From JBEIFW01 sp046081125 (GTDB taxonomy: Bacteria > Actinomycetota > Acidimicrobiia > Acidimicrobiales > Ilumatobacteraceae), in assembly GCA_046081125.1 (NCBI GenBank), contig JBJTVH010000124.1, positions 1 through 20,993 of the forward strand: a DNA stretch of 20,993 bases, written 5' to 3'. Shown here piece by piece: positions 13,290-19,851 of the stretch (positions are counted from its first letter, which is position 1; the number at the start of each line of letters is the position of its first letter). The notes under the pieces are model-generated. The model was not told the DNA's origin and did not search any database. It saw only the letters and a list, made by a program, of their open reading frames with translations. The position numbers and the translations under genes were made by a program.

Positions 13290-14342
13290 ATGGGACCCTT
13301 CGCTGCTGCCACCGCCCGGATCGCCCCACTCGATCCGTCGGCCATGGCGGCGGCCGAGGCCCGCCACGCCCGCCTGCTCAAGCCCGCCGGCGCGCTCGGG
13401 CGGCTCGAGGCCCTCGGGGTGCAGCTCGCCGGGATCGCCGGCGTGTGCCCGCCGCCGGTGCCCGATCAGGTGGCCGTCGCCGTGTTCGCCGGCGACCACG
13501 GCGTCGTCGCAGCCGGGGTGACCCCGTGGCCCCAGTCCGTCACGGCGGCCATGGTGGCGGCGGTCGCCACCGGCCGAGCGGCGATCTCGGTGTTGGCCGG
13601 CCGCATCGGCGCCCGGCTCGTCGTGGTCGACGTCGGGGTCGCCACCGAGTTGCCGCCCGAGATCGCCGCACTTCCGGCGGTCTGGGCCCGCACGGTGCGG
13701 CGCGGCACCGGTGACCTCTCGGCCGGCTCGGCGATGACGCTCGCCGAGGCTCACGCGGCGCTCGACGTCGGGGCGGCCGTGGCCGAGCGACTCGTCGCCG
13801 ACGGCGCCGGGCTGCTGGTCACGGGCGACCTCGGCATCGGCAACACCACCGCCTCGGCGGCCCTGGTCTCGGCGTGCACGGGCCGCAACGCTCGGGACTG
13901 CACCGGGCGGGGCGCCGGGATCGACGACGAGATGCTGGCCCGCAAGCGAGTCGTGGTCGGTGCGGCCGTGGGCTGCCTGCCGCCGGGTCTTGCGCCGGTG
14001 GAGGTGCTCGCCTCGGTCGGCGGGCTCGAGCACGCAGCGCTCGCCGGGTTCATCGTGGGCGGTGCGGCGGCGCGCGTGCCCGTCGTGCTCGACGGGGTGA
14101 TCGCGTTGGCGGCTGCTTGCATCGCCGAGGCCCTGGTGCCCGGGACGATGGCGCATTGCATCGCCGGGCACCGCTCGGCCGAACCCGGCGCGACGGTGGC
14201 GCTCGAACACCTCGGCCTCGTGCCCCTCGTCGACCTCGGTCTGCGCCTCGGCGAGGGCACCGGCGCGGCGCTCGCCGTGCCCGTGATCCAAGCCGCGGCG
14301 GCCACCCTGGCCGGAATGGGCACCCTCGACGAGCTGGGCTGA
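13290..14342 (+). CDS. cobT: Nicotinate-nucleotide:dimethylbenzimidazole phosphoribosyltransferase
   Basis: A 350-residue CobT, which makes alpha-ribazole phosphate, the lower-ligand precursor of cobamides, from a benzimidazole-type base and nicotinate mononucleotide. Visible family motifs are LLKPAGALGRLEALGVQLAG, VFAGDHGVVAAGVTPWPQSVT, TGDLGIGNTTASAAL, CTGRGAGIDDEML, and the C-terminal RLGEGTGAALA with the probable catalytic base Glu322. The length is as usual for the family. It converges on cobO with a 4-base gap and is separated by cobO from the rest of the nucleotide-loop genes. Confidence 0.96.
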   Translation: MGPFAAATARIAPLDPSAMAAAEARHARLLKPAGALGRLEALGVQLAGIAGVCPPPVPDQVAVAVFAGDHGVVAAGVTPWPQSVTAAMVAAVATGRAAISVLAGRIGARLVVVDVGVATELPPEIAALPAVWARTVRRGTGDLSAGSAMTLAEAHAALDVGAAVAERLVADGAGLLVTGDLGIGNTTASAALVSACTGRNARDCTGRGAGIDDEMLARKRVVVGAAVGCLPPGLAPVEVLASVGGLEHAALAGFIVGGAAARVPVVLDGVIALAAACIAEALVPGTMAHCIAGHRSAEPGATVALEHLGLVPLVDLGLRLGEGTGAALAVPVIQAAAATLAGMGTLDELG

Positions 14343-14346
14343 CCGG

Positions 14347-14880
14347 TCAGTACTCGAGGCCCTTGCGGGCCAGGATGCCCTGGTCGTACGCGTGCTTCAC
14401 CTTGCGCATCTCGGTCACCGTGTCGGCGACGGCGATCAGCTCCGCCGGCGCGTCCCGGCCGGTCACCACGACGTTGGTCCGTGCGTGGCGACCGGCCACG
14501 GCATCGGCGATCTCGGTGGCCGGGACCCACCCCCACACTGCGAGGTAGGTGAGCTCGTCGAGGATCAGCAGGTCGTAGTCGCCGGACGCGAGCTTCACCT
14601 TCGCGATCTCCCAGGCGTGCAGCGCCCGGGCCTTGGTCGCGTCCATGTCGTCGGAGTCCCAGGTGAACCCGTCGCCGAGGGCGTTCCACTCGATCCCGAG
14701 CTGGCGGGCCAGCTTCTCCTCGCCCACCTTCCAGTCGCCCGACTTGATGAACTGCACCACCCCGACGGTCCAGTTCCGGGCCCAGCCCCGGATCATCACG
14801 CCCCACGCCGACGACGACTTCCCCTTGCCGTCGCCGGTGTGGACCAGGACCAGTGAGCGGCGTTCGGGCGTGTCGGGCAC
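14347..14880 (-). CDS. cobO: Cob(I)yrinic acid a,c-diamide adenosyltransferase
   Basis: A 177-residue ATP:corrinoid adenosyltransferase of the CobA/CobO/BtuR type, which attaches the adenosyl group to cobalt. The N-terminal P-loop is TGDGKGKS (15-22), followed by SAWGVMIRGWARNW, VVQFIKSGDWKVGE, DLLILDELTYL (Walker B) and VVVTGRDAPAEL, all characteristic. It lacks the N-terminal extension some members have, which fits the GTG start forced by the neighbouring divergent gene. TAGGTT lies 8 bases upstream. The gene is on the strand opposite to the other cobamide genes and is squeezed between cobT and cbiZ. Confidence 0.95.
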   Translation of the reverse strand: MPDTPERRSLVLVHTGDGKGKSSSAWGVMIRGWARNWTVGVVQFIKSGDWKVGEEKLARQLGIEWNALGDGFTWDSDDMDATKARALHAWEIAKVKLASGDYDLLILDELTYLAVWGWVPATEIADAVAGRHARTNVVVTGRDAPAELIAVADTVTEMRKVKHAYDQGILARKGLEY

Positions 14881-14888
14881 GGCGTGGG

Positions 14889-14894
14889 AACCTA
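14889..14894 (-). promoter_or_regulatory. Leaderless-type -10 (TAGGTT) for cobO
   Basis: TAGGTT read on the minus strand lies 8 bases before the cobO GTG without a Shine-Dalgarno site. It falls in the 21 bases between cobO and the ATG of cbiZ, or inside cbiZ if that gene starts at the GTG at 14884. Confidence 0.4.
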
Positions 14895-14901
14895 CGCCCC
14901 G

Positions 14902-15594
14902 ATGGGCGCCACGCTGCGAGCCGAGCTCCACGACCGCAACGGGTGGCCGGTGCTGTGGTGGGCGCCGGCCGCGCCCGTGCTGGCGGTGTCGTCGTCCATC
15001 GTGGGCGGTGGTCTCGGGGTGCGTCACTGGGTGTGCAACGCGTCGGTCGCCGACGACTGGGACGGTGTCGACGAGCTCGGGGTCGTCACCGCATCGGCCG
15101 CCGGTCGCGATGCCGGCCGCGACGGCTGCGGGTTGTTGACCGCGGCCGACGTTCGCCACGCCGCCTGGGCCGAGGCCGACGGCGCCGAATGCCTCGGGAC
15201 GGTCGGCCTCGGGTGGCCGACGTGGGCGGCGATGCCCTACGGCCACGACGACGCCCCGCCGCCCCGGTGCGCCGACACCGTCAATCTCCTCGTGTGGGTC
15301 CCGGTCCCGTTGTCGCACGCAGCGTTGGTGAACGCGGCCTGCACCGTCACCGAGGCCAAGACCCAGGCGCTGGTGGAGCTCGGGGTGCCGGGCACCGGCA
15401 CCGCCACCGATGCCGTCGTGGTGTGCTGCCCGGTCCCCGGCGCCGGCCGACCCGACCCGGAGCCCTACGGGGGCCCCCGGTCACGATGGGGGGCTCGCCT
15501 GGCCCGGGCGGTGCACGCCGCCGTACGCGAGGGCGCGCTCGACGACCACCGGCGGGCCACTGCGGCCGGGTATCACCGGGCGTGGACGCCGTGA
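14902..15594 (+). CDS. cbiZ: Adenosylcobinamide amidohydrolase
   Basis: A 230-residue CbiZ, which cleaves the aminopropanol arm of adenosylcobinamide (or pseudocobalamin-type cobamides) to give adenosylcobyric acid for rebuilding. The diagnostic stretch is VNLLVWVPVPLSHAALVNAA, followed by CTVTEAKTQALVELGVPGTG and TATDAVVVCC. The N-terminal half has VSSSIVGGGLGVRHWVCNASV, also typical. I prefer the ATG at 14902; the in-frame GTG at 14884 would leave only 3 bases to the divergent cobO. The last four bases overlap cobU (GTGA). No clear promoter hexamer of the leaderless type precedes it. Confidence 0.9.
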   Translation: MGATLRAELHDRNGWPVLWWAPAAPVLAVSSSIVGGGLGVRHWVCNASVADDWDGVDELGVVTASAAGRDAGRDGCGLLTAADVRHAAWAEADGAECLGTVGLGWPTWAAMPYGHDDAPPPRCADTVNLLVWVPVPLSHAALVNAACTVTEAKTQALVELGVPGTGTATDAVVVCCPVPGAGRPDPEPYGGPRSRWGARLARAVHAAVREGALDDHRRATAAGYHRAWTP

Positions 15595-16136
15595 CCGGGC
15601 CCCGGGTGCTCGTGCTCGGCGGCAGCCGCAGCGGGAAATCCGCCGTCGCCGAACGGCTCGTTGCCCGGTCGGCGGCCGGGGCCGCGGTCCACTACCTGGC
15701 CACCGGGCCCGACCCGGATGGCGATGCGGATTGGGCCGATCGGGTCGCCCGCCACCGCGACCGCCGGCCGGCCGAGTGGGTGACCGTCGAGTGCGGCCCG
15801 GCGTTGGCCGAGGCACTCGCCGCCGCCCCGCCGGACGCCGCGGTGCTCATCGACGCGGTCGGTACCTGGGTCGCCGCTCACCACGACTTCGTCTGCGACA
15901 TCGGTCCGGTCCTCGATGCGCTCGCGGCACGGGTTGCGCCGACGGTGTTGGTGAGCGACGAGGTCGGTCTCGGCGTGCACCCAGAGACGGCGCTCGGCCG
16001 ACGGTTCCGCGACGTGCTCGGTGCGGTGAACGTGGCGCTCGCGGCGGCGTGCGACGACGTGTGGCTGGTCGTCGCCGGCCGGGTGCTGGTGCTGCCCCCC
16101 GACCCGACCCTCCCCCCGGCGGCCGGCCGGTCGTGA
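15591..16136 (+). CDS. cobU: Adenosylcobinamide kinase / cobinamide-phosphate guanylyltransferase
   Basis: A 181-residue CobU, which phosphorylates adenosylcobinamide and then activates it with GTP to adenosylcobinamide-GDP. The P-loop is GGSRSGKS (10-17). The guanylylated-histidine region is seen as VARHRDRRPAEWVTVE, and the C-terminal half has LVSDEVGLGVHPETALGRRF with RDVLGAVNVALA. Its GTG overlaps the cbiZ stop and its stop overlaps cobS. An in-frame GTG at 15582 is an alternative start. The usual VLVDCLTLW-like segment reads VLIDAVGTWVAAHHDF here, a mild divergence. Confidence 0.93.
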   Translation: MTGPRVLVLGGSRSGKSAVAERLVARSAAGAAVHYLATGPDPDGDADWADRVARHRDRRPAEWVTVECGPALAEALAAAPPDAAVLIDAVGTWVAAHHDFVCDIGPVLDALAARVAPTVLVSDEVGLGVHPETALGRRFRDVLGAVNVALAAACDDVWLVVAGRVLVLPPDPTLPPAAGRS

Positions 16137-16858
16137 TCGCAGCGTTTGCGTTCTTGACCGTGGTCGGCCGGCGCGGGGCCCGACCCGATGCGGGCACGAT
16201 GCGGTGGTTCCCGGTCGTCGGTGTCGTCGTCGGGGCGTTCGTGGGGGCGCTGCGGTGGGGGGCCGAGGCGTGGTGGACCCCGCTGGTCGCCGCGGCCGTG
16301 GCCGTGGTGGCCGACCTGGCCGTCACCGGGATGCTGCACCTCGACGGCCTGGCCGACTCGGCCGACGGCCTGCTGCCCCATCTCGACCGTGCGCGCCGGC
16401 TGGCGGTGATGCGGGCCCCCGACACCGGTGCGTTCGGGGTGGGCGCGGTGGTGGCCGTGCTCGGCCTGCGCGCCGCCGGGTTCGCCGCCGTGCCGGCCGG
16501 ACCCGAAGCGATCGTTGCCTGCGCCACGATCTGGGCCGTTTCGCGTGCCGTGATGGCGGTCGCGGCGCTCGGCCGTCCCTATGCCGGTGGGGGTCTGGCG
16601 AGCGCGTTCCTCGGTGGGCCGTGGTGGCCGCCGGCGCTGGGCGGGCTCGCCGTCGCGGCCGCGGGTGTGGCGCTCGCCCCGGCCGCCGGGTGGGCGGCGG
16701 CGGCGCTGCCGGTGGCGCTCGCGGCCGGGGTCCTGGCTGCGGTCGGGGTGGTGGCCCTCGCCGGCCGGCGACTGGGCGGGGTGACCGGCGACGTGCTCGG
16801 TGCCGCCGGGCTCCTGACCGAGACGGTGGCCCTCGTCGTGATCGGGGCTCGGTGGTGA
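16133..16858 (+). CDS. cobS: Adenosylcobinamide-GDP ribazoletransferase (cobalamin synthase)
   Basis: A 241-residue membrane enzyme that joins adenosylcobinamide-GDP with alpha-ribazole (phosphate), the final assembly step. The conserved active-site region is MLHLDGLADSADGL, followed by RLAVMRAPDTGAFGVGAVV. Several long Ala/Val/Gly-rich hydrophobic segments are consistent with a multi-helix membrane protein. The start is a GTG overlapping the cobU stop as GTGA, and the stop overlaps cbiB in the same way. It is slightly shorter than many homologues. Confidence 0.94.
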   Translation: MIAAFAFLTVVGRRGARPDAGTMRWFPVVGVVVGAFVGALRWGAEAWWTPLVAAAVAVVADLAVTGMLHLDGLADSADGLLPHLDRARRLAVMRAPDTGAFGVGAVVAVLGLRAAGFAAVPAGPEAIVACATIWAVSRAVMAVAALGRPYAGGGLASAFLGGPWWPPALGGLAVAAAGVALAPAAGWAAAALPVALAAGVLAAVGVVALAGRRLGGVTGDVLGAAGLLTETVALVVIGARW

Positions 16859-17832
16859 GCGCTGCGGCGAACGGGATCGGCGCCGCGCTCGGGGTCGCGG
16901 CCGACCGGGCGCTGGGCGAGCCGCCGCTGGCGGTCCACCCGGTGGCCCGTTTCGGCACGGTGATGGGGGCGTTCGAGGCCCGCTGGTACCGCGACGACCG
17001 GGCCCGCGGGGTCGTCCACGCCGCGCTCGGCGCCGGCCTCGGCTTGGCGGCGGGCGTTGCGCTGCAACGGCTCGTGCGCCCCCGCTGGGCGGCGACGGCG
17101 ATCGCGGTCGCGATCGCGACCGGGGGCCGGATGCTGGGCGACGTCGCCCGCGGGATCGGGGCCGACCTGGCCCGGGGTGATCTCGACGCGGCCCGGGCCG
17201 GCCTGCCGTCGCTCGTCGGTCGCGACCCGAGCGGGCTCGACGTGGCCGAGATCACCCGGGCGGTGGTGGAGAGCGTGGCCGAGAACTTCGCCGACGCGGT
17301 CGCTGCCCCGGTGGTGTGGGGGTCGCTGGCCGGTGCCCCCGGCGCGCTGGCCCACCGGGCCGTGAACACGATGGACGCGATGGTCGGCCACCGCTCGGCC
17401 CGCTACGAGCGCTACGGCTGGGCTGCGGCCCGGCTCGACGACGTGGCCAACTGGCTGCCGGCCCGCGTCGGCGCGTTGGCCGTTGCGGTGGCCCGCCCGG
17501 GCCGGGCCGGGGCGGTGGCCCGCATCGTGCGGCGCGACGCCGGCGGTCACCCGTCGCCCAACGCGGGGGTGGTGGAATCGGCGTTCGCCGCTGCGCTCGG
17601 CGTGCGCCTCGGGGGCGCCAACCGCTACGGCGACCGGGTCGAGCACCGCGCGCTGCTCGGCGACGGCGACCCACCCGGCCCCGGTGACATCGAGCGGGCC
17701 GTCGCGCTGCTGCGCGACGCGTCTGCGGTGCTCGCCGCCGGCGCGGTCGCCGCCGGCGCGCTCACCGGCCCGACGGGCCGTTGGCTCGCGCGCCGGCTCA
17801 GTCGACGAGCGCCTGGTGGACGAGGAGCTTGA
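16855..17832 (+). CDS. cbiB: Adenosylcobinamide-phosphate synthase
   Basis: A 325-residue CbiB (CobD of the aerobic naming), a membrane enzyme that attaches the aminopropanol(-phosphate) arm to adenosylcobyric acid. Conserved segments are ADRALGEPPLAVHPVARFG, ESVAENFADAVAAPVVW, NTMDAMVGHRSARYERYGWA, ARLDDVANWLPARV and RDAGGHPSPNAGVVESAFA. In this operon it reverses the CbiZ reaction on the same corrinoid, so the pair allows an arm to be removed and rebuilt. Its last 35 bases overlap the convergent serine-hydrolase gene. Confidence 0.95.
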   Translation: MSAAANGIGAALGVAADRALGEPPLAVHPVARFGTVMGAFEARWYRDDRARGVVHAALGAGLGLAAGVALQRLVRPRWAATAIAVAIATGGRMLGDVARGIGADLARGDLDAARAGLPSLVGRDPSGLDVAEITRAVVESVAENFADAVAAPVVWGSLAGAPGALAHRAVNTMDAMVGHRSARYERYGWAAARLDDVANWLPARVGALAVAVARPGRAGAVARIVRRDAGGHPSPNAGVVESAFAAALGVRLGGANRYGDRVEHRALLGDGDPPGPGDIERAVALLRDASAVLAAGAVAAGALTGPTGRWLARRLSRRAPGGRGA

Positions 17833-19036
17833 GCAGGCTGCGGATCGGGTGCGTCGACGACGGCAGCAGTTGGGTGAGGAACAGCACGGTCAGATCCTCG
17901 ACGGGGTCGACCATGAACCACGTAGACGCTGCGCCGCCCCAGCCGAAGTCGCCGGGCGAGCCGGGGACCTTGGCCGTCGCCGGGTCGAGGGTGACCGAGA
18001 CCCCGAGCCCGAAGCCGACGCCGTCGAAGGCCGTCTCGGCAAATAGCGGGCGGCCGAAGGCAGTGAGGTCGGCGTCGCCGGGCAGGTGGTTGGACGCCAT
18101 CATCTCGACCGTGCGGGGGCCGAGGAGGCGCACACCGTCGAGCGCGCCGCCCCGGGCCAGGCACTGCACGAACCGTTGGTAGTCGTGGGCGGTGGACACC
18201 AGGCCGCCGCCGCCGAGCAGTGCGCTGGGGGCCCGCAGCGCGGCGCCACCCATCGCCTCGTTACGCACCAACGACCTCGTCCCGGGTGCCGGCGTGTAGA
18301 GGGCAGCGGTGCGCGCCTGGTCGGCCTCGGGGACGAAGAACCCGGTGTCGGCCATGCCGAGCGGTTCGAAGATCCGAGCGCGGAGGAACTCGTCGAGCGG
18401 TTGCCCCGACAGCACCTCGACCACCCGGCCGAGCACGTCGATCGACATCGAGTAGTTCCATTCGCTGCCCGGCTGGAACAGCAGCGGCAGCGCGGCGAGC
18501 CGGTCGCACACCTCGGCGAGGTCGGCGCCGGCCGGCACACCCCACTCGAAGCCCGCGGCCCGGTAGAGCGCGTCGACCGGATGGGCGTAGGCGAAGCCGT
18601 AGGCGAGCCCGGCGGTGTGGGTGAACAGGTGCCACATCCGCATCGGCTCGGTGAGGCCCTCGAGCGTGGGGTTGGTGACCGAGCCCGACCGGAACACCTT
18701 CAGCTCGGCATAGGCGGGGAGCACGCTCGACACCGGGTCCTTCAGCTCGAACATGCCCTCCTCCCACAGCAGGAGCGCAGCGACGGCGGTGATCGGCTTG
18801 GTCATCGAATAGACGCGGTAGATCGTGTCGGCCTCGATCGGCAGGTCGGCCTCGACGTCGCGCCGGCCGTAGGTCTCGTTCAGGCACACCCGGCCCTCAC
18901 GGGACACCACGACGTGGAAGCCGGGGAGGAGCCCGGCGTCGACGAAGCGGCGCATGCGGGCCGAGAGCCGGCCCAGCCGGTCGGGGTCGAAGCCGATCTC
19001 GACCGGATCGGCGTCCTGCGTGACCACGTTGCCCAT
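17798..19036 (-). CDS. Serine hydrolase, class C beta-lactamase/EstB family
   Basis: A 412-residue cytoplasmic-looking serine hydrolase of the beta-lactamase (transpeptidase-like) fold, most like EstB-type esterases. The nucleophile motif SxxK is SMTK (77-80), the second motif is Tyr195 in WNYSMSID, and the third region is FGWGGAASTWFMVDP near the end, typical of the esterase branch rather than true AmpC. There is no signal peptide. The ATG has a GGAGAGG ribosome-binding site. It lies 26 bases downstream of a hotdog thioesterase gene, so they are probably co-transcribed. The substrate is likely an ester or lactone and is unknown. Confidence 0.88.
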   Translation of the reverse strand: MGNVVTQDADPVEIGFDPDRLGRLSARMRRFVDAGLLPGFHVVVSREGRVCLNETYGRRDVEADLPIEADTIYRVYSMTKPITAVAALLLWEEGMFELKDPVSSVLPAYAELKVFRSGSVTNPTLEGLTEPMRMWHLFTHTAGLAYGFAYAHPVDALYRAAGFEWGVPAGADLAEVCDRLAALPLLFQPGSEWNYSMSIDVLGRVVEVLSGQPLDEFLRARIFEPLGMADTGFFVPEADQARTAALYTPAPGTRSLVRNEAMGGAALRAPSALLGGGGLVSTAHDYQRFVQCLARGGALDGVRLLGPRTVEMMASNHLPGDADLTAFGRPLFAETAFDGVGFGLGVSVTLDPATAKVPGSPGDFGWGGAASTWFMVDPVEDLTVLFLTQLLPSSTHPIRSLLKLLVHQALVD

Positions 19037-19062
19037 GGGTCCTCTCCGGTTCGGTCGGTGGT

Positions 19063-19488
19063 TCAGGTCGGCGGTTCGAGGATTTTCCAGCGGGCGGTGG
19101 CCGCGGTGAGCACCGTGCCGGCCTCGTCGAGCAATTCGGCGCCACCCCACACCCAGGGCCCCTCGCGCCGGTCGATCCAGGCCACCGCCACCAGCGGTTG
19201 CCCGACCGGAGCGGGCCGGCGGTAGCGCAGGGAGAAATCGGCGGTGACGATCTCGTTCGAGGTGCGTTCGAAGTGGGTGATCGCCTTCCCGATCACCTCG
19301 TCGAGGACCGTGGCCTGGATGCCGCCGTGGATGACACCTTCGGCGCCGCGGAAGTGATCCGCGAGCACGACCGGGAGGTGGTATCGGCCATCGGGGCCCT
19401 CGTGGCCGGCACCGAGGCGCAAGCCCTGCTCGTTGTCGGCGCCGCAGCCGAAGCAGCGGTGGTAGCGCGGTTCGTCGGCGGTCCCCAT
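19063..19488 (-). CDS. PaaI-type hotdog-fold thioesterase
   Basis: A 141-residue single hotdog-domain protein, expected to hydrolyse acyl-CoA thioesters. The helix motif is GVIHGGIQATVLDEVIGKA (about 51-69), the catalytic helix of the 4HBT/PaaI group. A CFGCGADNEQGLRLG segment near residue 12 is common at the start of this subgroup and resembles half of a zinc knuckle. The ATG is preceded by a TAGGGT hexamer at 9 bases. It heads a two-gene unit with the serine hydrolase. The acyl substrate is unknown. Confidence 0.85.
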   Translation of the reverse strand: MGTADEPRYHRCFGCGADNEQGLRLGAGHEGPDGRYHLPVVLADHFRGAEGVIHGGIQATVLDEVIGKAITHFERTSNEIVTADFSLRYRRPAPVGQPLVAVAWIDRREGPWVWGGAELLDEAGTVLTAATARWKILEPPT

Positions 19489-19497
19489 CGGCGCCCG

Positions 19498-19503
19498 ACC
19501 CTA
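19498..19503 (-). promoter_or_regulatory. Start-proximal -10 (TAGGGT) for the thioesterase-hydrolase pair
   Basis: TAGGGT on the minus strand lies 9 bases before the ATG at 19488. The 14 bases from the hexamer onward (TAGGGTCGGGCGCC) match the cobT upstream region (TAGCGTCGGGCGCC) at 13 positions. Confidence 0.4.
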
Positions 19504-19534
19504 CCCGCCCGTCGGGACCGTCTCCGGGAACGGG

Positions 19535-19564
19535 TTGTCCCCGGTGGGGCCACTCCGGTAGGTT
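19535..19564 (+). promoter_or_regulatory. Promoter candidate for the tRNA-Asp/tRNA-Phe unit
   Basis: TTGTCC (19535-19540) and TAGGTT (19559-19564) are separated by 18 bases, a plausible -35/-10 pair. The -10 is preceded by CCGG like the prfA and cobT promoters. Transcription would begin about 30 bases before tRNA-Asp. Confidence 0.4.
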
Positions 19565-19574
19565 GCCCCCTCGT

Positions 19575-19590
19575 CCCACCGACCGGTGGG
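19575..19590. other. Perfect hairpin just before tRNA-Asp
   Basis: CCCACC (19575-19580) and GGTGGG (19585-19590) form a 6-bp GC-rich stem with a GACC loop. It falls in the presumed 5' leader of the tRNA transcript, where it might guide RNA processing, or it could terminate transcription coming from the right. No T-run is present. Confidence 0.35.
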
Positions 19591-19599
19591 TAACGGTCT

Positions 19600-19677
19600 G
19601 GTCCCGTGGTGCAGCTTGGAGTGCACGCCGGCCTGTCAAGCCGGAGGCCGCGGGTTCGAATCCCGTCGGGACCGCCA
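19600..19677 (+). tRNA. tRNA-Asp (GTC)
   Basis: The acceptor stem GGTCCCG pairs with CGGGACC, with discriminator G and an encoded CCA (19675-19677). The D stem is GTGC/GCAC, and the anticodon stem CCGGC/GCCGG encloses the loop CTGTCAA, giving anticodon GTC for aspartate. The T arm is GCGGG-TTCGAAT-CCCGT, with one G-T pair. G73 is the known aspartate identity base. Confidence 0.96.
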
Positions 19678-19701
19678 CCGTGCCTTTCGGGGCACGGACG
19701 C

Positions 19702-19774
19702 GGTCGAGTAGCTCAGTAGGCAGAGCGTCCGCCTGAAAAGCGGAAGGTCACCGGATCGACGCCGGTCTCGACCA
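19702..19774 (+). tRNA. tRNA-Phe (GAA) with an unusual T loop
   Basis: The acceptor stem GGTCGAG pairs with CTCGACC, the discriminator is A, and no CCA is encoded (the next bases are CCG). The D stem is GCTC/GAGC. The anticodon stem TCCGC/GCGGA encloses CTGAAAA, giving anticodon GAA (19735-19737) for phenylalanine. The T stem ACCGG/CCGGT is perfect, but the loop (19755-19761) is ATCGACG rather than the usual TTCRANY, with A at position 54 and G at 60. It follows tRNA-Asp by 24 bases and is probably on the same transcript. Confidence 0.93.
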
Positions 19775-19794
19775 CCGAAGGATCCAGGCGGCAG

Positions 19795-19809
19795 CAGGTC
19801 AAGGACCTG
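19795..19809 (+). terminator. Possible hairpin terminator after tRNA-Phe
   Basis: CAGGTC (19795-19800) and GACCTG (19804-19809) form a perfect 6-bp stem with a 3-base loop, 20 bases after the tRNA. A second weaker stem, CCTCC/GGAGG (19824-19839), follows. Neither has a T-run, so termination is only likely from position. Confidence 0.35.
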
Positions 19810-19851
19810 TCTACGGCCATGGCCCTCCCGTGACGGAGGCTCTCCGCACGG

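Noticed and set aside
15556..15562. GCCACTG, resembling the B12 box of cobalamin riboswitches, near the cobamide genes
   Set aside because: It lies inside the 3' end of cbiZ coding sequence, and none of the surrounding riboswitch helices can be drawn. I see no cobalamin riboswitch upstream of cobT, cobO or cbiZ.
19795..19839. CRISPR-like or attachment repeats after tRNA-Phe
   Set aside because: Only two short unrelated hairpins are present. There is no regular repeat-spacer pattern and no copy of the tRNA-Phe 3' end.
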